Source: Nematostella vectensis
Lineage: Eukaryota > Cnidaria > Anthozoa > Actiniaria > Edwardsiidae
Assembly: GCF_932526225.1 (NCBI RefSeq)
Contig: NC_064045.1
Location: forward strand, 13,448,442 to 13,512,441
DNA length: 64,000 nucleotides
Direction: 5' to 3'
How positions within the stretch are numbered: the first letter of the stretch is position 1; each line of letters opens with the position of its first letter. The position numbers and the translations under genes are program-made. Under the pieces are notes generated by a model. It did no database searches. It was not told the DNA's origin and saw only the letters and a program-made list of their open reading frames with translations. Positions 56,482-64,000 of the stretch are shown here, piece after piece.

Positions 56482-57602
56482 TTCCGATGAGGCCTGGGGA
56501 CCACTGCAGGTCCGTGCGCGAGAAAGGAAAATCTAGAATTTCTCAATAAATTGGCTACGATGGTTATCTCTAGTAAAGATAGGCGCAATTGGCAGTTTAA
56601 CAATATGTTTACTATGCATATGTAAGATTTGGGTATCGTCCAGAATATTACAGGTGGTTTGCGGGTAGCATAATTACCACAGGAAGCCCGATACACATGG
56701 GTTTGATTATAAACACTTCTGTTGAATTTGCGTCATATCCAGGATGCATTGAGATCGCTCAGGCGGTTCGGAAAGCTCTGAAAAAAGAGCCAAAAATAAG
56801 AATGGTGTTAATAAATCAACTCATGGTTAAAATGGTATGTTGGACACTTCTGTGAATGGAAATAGAGGCTTCGCTGACCTTTCGAGCAACGATTTATCTC
56901 CCTTATTCCACCACGCCTACTCACACCACCCTGATTTTCTACAGCTTGTCTGTGTTTTTTAGTCAGACCAAAGATAGGGTCTCCTCTATTAACAACACGT
57001 AAAAAATTAGGCCGTATCATTGATTTAAAACATTAGTCCAATAATTTATTTAAGTAAAACCCATGCACAACAAAAATAAATTGGAAAAACAAGAAAAGAG
57101 AACTGTAGCAGAGGTATATACCTGTCTTTAGGTCTTTGTGTCCCTTATTTGGAGAAAAGATCAAATAAAAAAGGGGCGTTTACGAACGTGAAAGTGAAAT
57201 TTCTTATCGGAGAAAGTAGGAGAAAAATTTTTTTTTAAAAAACAAGTCCAGAATGTTTAGGCAGCAATTGCATGAATTGGGAAGATTATTTTTTTTAACA
57301 CAAAGCCTTTGTGTTTAAGCGCCGCAAAGCTTGAATTTTATATTTGCCTTACTAAGAAGTTTTAGAGTTTTAGATGGTATGTAGCTTTTAAATAATGTTT
57401 GCGTATTTGTAGCCCATTTAAAATTAGTTGACACAGTTTTGACGCATCATCATAATCTAAACAGTCAATTTATCTACAAGAAATTTCTTGTTTTAAAACT
57501 AACAGACTAACCTTACAAAGCTCTTGAAAGCTTTCGGTTTTCAGTTTCAGACGAGCGAGTGACTATCCGATAGCGAGCGAGTATCCCTAAAAAGTGTAGA
57601 AG
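56482..57602. other. Head-to-head interval, GDE1 / ILEI-domain gene
   Basis: About 1.1 kb between divergent start codons. AT-rich, no ORF of note, no clear TATA box; should contain both promoters. Confidence 0.4.
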
Positions 57603-60600
57603 ATGGTTGGTCTTGCCTTGTGGGTATTCATGGTAATGCTAAACTTCACTTACGGTAAGTGAAAAAAAAAACGGTCTAAAAATGACCTCCATATTCTCGT
57701 TTCGGATTGCGGATCATCTGTTTTCATACTAAGGGGTATCTTTTTTTTAAAATTGCAGTAAAAGCACATATACTCGCACTGATTGGTTCAATTTGACGAA
57801 GATCTGTCAGAAAAGTAAAGCTTATACATACAGTGTTCTTGTATTGAAAATATTTTGCATAGTTTTAGTGTGTGTGCTTTTAAAAAGAAATGTTTCTCTG
57901 CAATCTTTCAATTGCGATTCGAAATCTAGTTCCCCCATCACCACGCTTTTTTTGGGTAGGGACCCACATGCTTTACAAAGAGCCTGTGTCATATAGCCAC
58001 CAATTCGTCAGACTGGCAAAGCAAGTTTTGAAAAAGGATCCATTTTTGTCGATTGTGTTGGTAAATGAAGTATAAAATTGAGTTTGGTAAATAAAATATA
58101 AAATTTATTTCGAAATTTAGCAAAAGTGTGACTGACTACGGCTCATTTAATCCTTTTTCGTGCTAGGAACGCATTACGACATGTACAAGAAAATAAACAC
58201 AGGCGGCCCGGTCTGCTTTGAGGCAAAGGGAGACAAGCCTGCCGCGGTGACGTACAATGGGACGGAGGAAGTGGTTTTTGGCGTTGCGCTTGTGCACGTA
58301 TCCGGTATGACCTAAAACACGCCATACAGACTTGTCCCCATGGCAACTATAACCTGACTGAGGTCCTGATCTCAGTCTACCAAGACAAGCGTTTATAACT
58401 AAGTCTATGGTTGGCTCCGTCGAAGGGCTAACGCTCGAAACGTCAGCGCAATTACTCTGTTTTGCAGCTTGTCTGTTAGTCTTTTTAGTTATACCAGCGG
58501 TATTTGTTCGTTAAGAGTTTGGGGAATTCAGGGTTTGTCCTTTGTCCTAAACAAGGTAATGTTATTTAAGATAAGATCCTAAACAGAGCCAGGGGTTACA
58601 GACCCTGTGAGGCACCCCTAAACAGGAGCTTAGTATTCACTACCGTCTCGTGGTATTTTTTTTAGGAAAGGTTTCCTGCAACGGAAAAGGTTACAGTCCT
58701 TTTGGGTGCGGAGGGAAGTCGTTCAATGTCTTCGTCACGGACCAGCAAGATGAAGTCATCCTCCCAAGGAAAGAGCTCGTCAGAGATGGTAAAGCAACAT
58801 TTTTTATCTAGCGAAGGCCAGAAAGGCAGAATAAGAGGATTGAGAGCATAGACAATAGACATGAAGCCGGGCCTTAGCGGACCTAGCCTCCCTCGTAGGC
58901 GTTTTTAGGCGAGCGACGCGTGCCTAAAAACGCCTGCGAGGGAGGCCTACAGCGGACCTTGAAATGCTTTAGGGGGAGGGAGACACAGAAAAATAAAAAA
59001 AAAAGATACAGCTGGAGGGAGCCATAGCCAAACCTATTCTGGCCATTTCCTTATCATGTTAGAAAAAAAAAACCTGGGAACAAGACCCCTCCCTCCTCAA
59101 ATAAGTACTCTCCCTTAGTATGTTATGGCTTTTAAAAATTAAGAAATTATGAACAAAGAGTAATACAACTAAATTAGGGTTGTTTTTTTTTCAACAGTTA
59201 CCGCCACCCATGTCCCAATATCTGTCCGGAGCGAAGGTTGTGATGACGTTGGTGTTAAGCCATGTGGAATTGCTCGGATTTGGGTCAACGGAAAAGATTA
59301 CAGTCTGCATAGACGAGGCTTTAACTTCGTGGTCGTAGACCCAAAGACAGGTATTAAACTATTCTCACTGGGGCTACCCCGTGAATATGATAGTCGACTT
59401 CCGGCATGGCGCACGGTGTTTCCTCCTCCTAGTGCAGGCGTGTTTCTACGTTTCGCAATTCTAGCACCTCGCCGGCTATATATTGTGGATACATTTTGAG
59501 AATCTTAAGCCCAGCGCAAACTGCGCTAGCACCAGCCAGCATTGCTGGCGACTTTTCGCTTGACTGACTAAAGGACGAAGGAAATGTCAAAATGGGAAAT
59601 GGACTTTCTGATATTTCCTTTGTCTTGTGGTCAGTCGAGCAAGAATTCGGCAGCAATGCTGGCTTGTGCTGGCGCAGTTTGCACGGGGCTTTACACTTCG
59701 CGTTTTCGACTGCACAAGGAGCCCCGCGACTATGGAGACGCACATGTTCGCAGGCGTTATCCGCTCACATCTTCCAGGGCATTGTTACCGGGTAACCTCG
59801 TACTACTATATCATTATAAAGGCATTGCATAACAAAGGACTCGATAAATAGGGTTAAAATGATCCTTCCGTTAAAAGTATTGTTTTAGAGTCCTAGTAAA
59901 AAAAAGCAAGGATTTGATTATTAGTTCTAGAACAGTAGAAGAAGGTTGTGTGAATAAGAAGTATTCAGCCTCATCCAAGGCGTCTGTCTCTAATGCGCCA
60001 CCCCTTTTGATCATTCTAAATTCCTTTTCATAGGTAGAAAACTTGATGCCCAATCTTTTGATACATACGTCAAGCCAGTTGACGGTGAGAGGGCTTACAA
60101 CTACACCAAGTCCCTGAAGGGCGAGTAAGTAAAGCAAACGCTGGTTTTAGTGCTTTGGGCGCTTATTTTATCTCTAAAGTCGTGCGAGAAGAGTTACGTT
60201 TGGTCGCGCGGTGTGACGTCATCAGCCTGATGCACCGCACTAGCTTTGAGTGAGAATTCTGTGCCGGCGCCATTATCAAAAACACATTCTGAAAACCCTA
60301 TTCTATAGACTAGATAAGTGTGTAATGTATATGTATGATGTATGTATGATGACTGTTGTGAAGACATTGTTCTTATGAGGTAGTCTGAACTTGAAATAAG
60401 CGCCAGGACAATTTTGGGGGGATAACCCCAAACAGGAGAGGGAGGGATAGCTTGGACGTGTCATAATTGTAATACTAGCTCTAGGGAAACACGCCGAGTA
60501 AACATTAATCAAACTAACTACGGACGGCTTTTATGATAAATCTCAGCAAACACTTTTTAGATAGGATGGCGGACCATAGAAGGTCCCGGATGTACACAGG

Positions 60601-61549
60601 ATCCCCATACATAACACAGGTATCCCAAACATGACTAAGCATGATAGTACAATAACATGTAACGTCTGTAACTGGACAGTAAAATTGTGCTGGTGGCTAT
60701 CCAAGACGCAGCGTGGGAGCAATTGACCAAGTTCCCGATGCACCAAGAGCTTATCAGACTTGGAGCAAAAGGACCCATTATAAGGGGATTTCGCACTTCG
60801 CTCGCTCTGATTGGTTACGCGGGCTCGGAAAGACCCCAGTGGTTATCCTTTGGACAAAATGCGCGATACAAGGGCCCAACCACAGTCACTGCTAACATCC
60901 CATTTAAAACAGGTACTGGGTACGCTCATTTAGCATGAGCCTTTGATTAAGTGTAAAGGGAGGAAGAAAAGTGGGAGGGGACTAGGGGATGGGGTAATCA
61001 CAGCATTGCGGGAGGGGGGGTCTTTTTGGACGCCCCCTTCCCTTGGTCAGGTTTATAGATGATTGGAACATTTTGAGTAAGTACGCAGCTGCTTTGTCTC
61101 CTTTTATCTTTGTTCTACAAAGGAGTTCTTTTGTCTCTATTCTTCTCGTTCTTTGTGTCGAGGTGCGGATATTGTTCATTTGCCCACTCAAATTGCAGCT
61201 TTTAAGAGCCTCGTACTGACCAAACATTTTGAAATCAAAATGGATATTATAGATAGAATGACTGATGGATTAAGCAGTATTTGTGTTATAACTTCCTGAG
61301 ATCACAAAGCATTTTGCTAACCAGGTTCGACTGAGTCATAATTTGTCACTTTCAGGCAAGAGCTTCTGGTACAAGGTAACCAATCGTGACGTCACGTCCA
61401 AGTCCATTTTGCTCGCCGATGTGCTGAACCCATTCCTACTCGGCCCAAAACAGCAGCTGAAGGTCTGGTTCGGAGAGGATCTTGACAATCAAGCTGAGGA
61501 TGACAACGCGGGTCGCACATGCGTAGATGTGTACGCTTGGCTGGCCTGA
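57603..61549 (+). CDS. Secreted ILEI/FAM3-like domain protein
   Basis: Exons: 57603-57654, 58167-58304, 58666-58788, 59198-59350, 60034-60124, 60680-60912, 61356-61549; phases fit, 327 residues. A signal peptide (MVGLALWVFMVMLNFTY) is followed by a beta-rich Cys-containing region (VSCNGKGYSPFGCGGKSFNV) and then an ILEI (interleukin-like EMT inducer, GG-type) domain: RIWVNGKDYSLHRRGFNFVV, GRKLDAQSFDTY, KIVLVAIQDAAWEQL, LIRLGAKGP, SLALIGYAGSERPQW. The first region resembles a second, diverged copy of the same fold. The C-terminal about 65 residues (GKSFWYKVTNRDV through KVWFGEDLDN and CVDVYAWLA) form a separate module I cannot name. ILEI domains occur in FAM3 cytokines, CEMIP and POMGNT1, often carbohydrate-related. 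Poly(A) signals AATAAA at 61592 and 61609. Confidence 0.85.
58884..58950. mobile_element. Short foldback MITE (TAGCCT family) with 8-9-bp target duplication
   Basis: TAGCCTCCCTCGTAGGCG at the left and CGCCTGCGAGGGAGGCCTA at the right, flanked by AGCGGACC at 58876-58883 and 58951-58958. Same family as 12121-12215 and 49652-49817. Intronic in the ILEI-domain gene. Confidence 0.88.
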
Positions 61550-61799
61550 TCGCGGGCTAGCAAAGAATTTATCGCGAAGTTTAAAAAAGTAAATAAACTT
61601 CATTATTGAATAAAAGAAAATTTATTTTCCAATTTTGTTGTTTTGTTGATGATTAAGGTCGTAAAAGCACACTCATCTGTTGTCAGTTTATCAGGGACAG
61701 GCTCTTATCATCAAAACAAGTTGTGTGATAGTTAAAATTCTATAATTCGAAAAACTATGAGAAATAATTCATATTTGATTTAATTCATATTTGGTCCCT

Positions 61800-61990
61800 T
61801 AAACAACACCCAGCTGGGAATTGCACCCAGTCCACGCGGCCGGTATACGATCACGCATGCTCTCTTACACCACCGAGGTTTCGTGTTGTTTTGGCCGAGG
61901 AAAAAACCTTTAGTGGGACCCAAACCATTTTAGGAACCCACCAGAGTAAAACCTCAATTTTGTCCCGGTTCGAGTCTGGGACGGGTAAGC
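61800..61990. pseudogene. tRNA-like / SINE remnants
   Basis: Plus strand: TGGCCGAGG then CCCGGTTCGAGTCTGGG, which forms a 5-bp T stem. Minus strand: a T-arm-like CTGGGTGCAATTCCCAG with a perfect stem. Neither gives a full cloverleaf, so these are remnants. Confidence 0.35.
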
Positions 61991-62689
61991 CAAACGAAAC
62001 AAGATAATCACATTGACAACTTTGCGAAACATTGCAGCACATGCCCCTTTTTCAAACTGCCGGAAATACTAAAAAGCGATAAATGGTTAGGAGTAAAAAA
62101 AAGCAAATGTGCGAGCTTTGAAAAAAAGCAACATCGAAAACGTCAATGTTTTTGAACTTTGGCATTCAGAATGTTCTTAGGACCAATAGGAAAAGGTTTC
62201 TCTCGTACAACGTTTCAATTGTCCGGCTGTCACCAAATGACATCGTAGGTGCAAACGAGATGGTCATTCTATTTGTGACGTCAACTATGACGTCATCAAA
62301 AACAAACTTTGCTCGAGATAATCCAAAACAAAAGAATGAAGTCCTCAAAATCATTCAGATCTCATGATAGAAATGATATGATCTCATGACAGGAAAACTA
62401 ACTTGGTGGAAGATATGGGTGCAACGAGGCATTAACCCCATAAAAGTGGAGCAATGGTGGTCACTCCAAGGTTGCCACAATCCCATAAAAGAATCAGACA
62501 ACCAAACTTGGTAGATGTCATTAGCAGATGATGACAGGGGGTTCAACGAGATAGTCACGTGACATGCGTGGCAATCGATAACATCACAAGTAGTTGTAAG
62601 GCTTTATATGGAAATCATAGAACGAAAATAAGCAATTTGGGGGTATGGAGTTCCTCATTTGTATATTACAAAAACATAATCATCCAGGA

Positions 62690-62940
62690 TCTACCAAAAA
62701 TAAGTCGCCAAAAAGGTCTTGGAGCTGCAAAAAAGAAGTCGCCGAAACAGTATTGGAGCAACCAAAAAGAAGTCGCAAAAAAGGTCTTGGAGCAACGAAA
62801 AAGAAGTCGCCAAAACTGTCTTGAGCCAACCAAAAAGAAGTCGCTAAAAAAAGTCGCAAAAAAGGTCTTGGAGCAACCAAAAAGAAGTCGCCAAGAAGGT
62901 ATTTAAGAAACCAAAAAAGATGACCAAAAAGATCGCCAAA
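62690..62940. repeat. Minisatellite of about 33 bp
   Basis: Units of the type AAAAAGAAGTCGCCAAAA then GGTCTTGGAGCAACC recur about seven times with indels. Open in short frames on both strands by composition only. Confidence 0.85.
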
Positions 62941-64000
62941 CACACAACATCACTATTTTCCTTCTAGTATTTTGAAACAAAGCTTTATGACTACTTATGA
63001 CATAAAATGACGTCACACATCACGTGACCATTCGGTTGCCTACCCTGAAACCTAAAACTGCTACATTATATCTTCTAAAGTTAGTTTTCTGATGATGTTT
63101 CTATTAATATTTTAGTTTGACCTCTCGTTAGACCACCTACATGACGCCGACCAAGTTGTCGCCAAAAGATGTTTCTATCATGAGATATATATGAAATATG
63201 ATTGTTTTGATGTCAAAATATTTTATTTTTTTATGACGTCACCGATGACATTATTCATCACGTGACCATCTCGGTGCATCCTTGACACATGCATGACCAA
63301 GTTTGAATGCCATACGATGACCTCATTTGTAGACATTCGGCACCACGCGTCACGAAAACTCGAGTGGATGGAGAATAAATATCAGCTAAAAAATAAAACA
63401 TCATTTTATTAATACTCAAAATGTATACAACTCAATGATTTTACGCTAAGTTTCTTGACATAAATTGATGCAATTACAATGTTACATTCAATATCAAATG
63501 TTAAAGAGTTTACATTTACATAGAGATTACACTGTTTTTATAACTGCAATTACAGGTGTTTATTTTAAGGATGATTAGACCGTTGACCAATTCGAAATAT
63601 CGCTAGAGGGTCGTCCGAGAAACCCAATGAATCGCGCTCAAGATAAAAAAAACCTTCGTAGAAAAAAACTAAAAGAAAAATCGCCAAAACGATATCCAGG
63701 TGAATACAATATGATCGCAACGAACACTTGACAAAAAAAGATCAACTAAAATGTCTCGTTCGAAGAAAAAGGTGTGATAAGTATGTTCACATTACATATT
63801 TTCTACACGTACATCGGGAATCATTTTTTTTTCTTACATATTTCCCGATCATAGATATTTAGATCCAGACATACCACAGCAAACACCAAAATCATCATTG
63901 CCAAAACCTTAAGCCTGTCACGCCTAGTAAAGTGCTGCTTGTGTCTGCAGTGTCGTGGCTTACGCCAATGATCGATCCGCTTTTGTCGACCTCTTCACCA

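Larger units (their letters stand above)
61550..64000. other. 3' flank of the ILEI-domain gene, repeat-rich
   Basis: No supported gene. Includes tRNA-like remnants (61800-61990), a minisatellite (62690-62940) and repeated TGACGTCA and CACGTGAC words from 62260 to 63350, which suggest an old repetitive element. The end of the window is AT-rich without a clear ORF. Confidence 0.45.

Noticed and set aside
62559-62943. Lys/Arg-rich frames on both strands
   Set aside because: Compositional frames within a degenerate minisatellite, no recognisable gene structure.

Overview
The window is animal nuclear DNA, most likely from an anthozoan cnidarian (sea anemone or coral; a Nematostella-like genome is my best guess but cannot be proved from this sequence). 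The evidence is compact multi-exon genes with GT-AG introns, clear metazoan orthologues (Raptor, TBC1D16, GDE1), ILEI-domain and BCCT proteins of marine-invertebrate type, many MITE-like elements, CR1/L2-like LINEs and long intronic minisatellites. I assembled exons by hand from splice sites, reading-frame phase and family similarity.

Layout of host genes: 1-7139 (+) 3' part of Raptor (RPTOR); 9949-14887 (-) BCCT-family transporter A; 28707-31675 (+) its head-to-head paralogue BCCT transporter B; 32496-38956 (-) TBC1D16-type Rab GAP; 39518-51673 (+) PLP-dependent L-threonine ammonia-lyase with a C-terminal ACT domain; 53893-56481 (-) GDE1-type glycerophosphodiester phosphodiesterase; 57603-61549 (+) secreted ILEI-domain protein. 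The seven genes alternate strictly in orientation, giving divergent promoter intervals and convergent tails.

Between the two BCCT genes, about 17.0-27.0 kb, lies a decayed virus-like element bounded by GC-rich inverted repeats. It holds a probable capsid-type gene, a P-loop packaging-type ATPase, several small membrane or Cys-rich genes and an inverted-repeat cluster that could be an origin. I see no polymerase or integrase. A solo-LTR-like insert splits its left terminal repeat and a 2.9-kb LINE sits at the start of the capsid-type gene, so net element DNA is only about 6 kb. Most of its genes carry stops or frameshifts.

A second recurring theme is tandem repeats that straddle functional boundaries: splice donors (Raptor, threonine lyase), splice acceptors (Raptor, TBC1D16, threonine lyase) and a stop codon (BCCT-B). 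In Raptor the 33-bp unit is a multiple of three and open, so alternative donors would add 11-residue blocks to the last WD40 blade. Two very large intronic arrays (about 2.65 kb of an 18-bp unit and about 1.27 kb of a 25-bp unit) lie inside the threonine lyase gene; the long open frames in the first are artefacts of the repeat.
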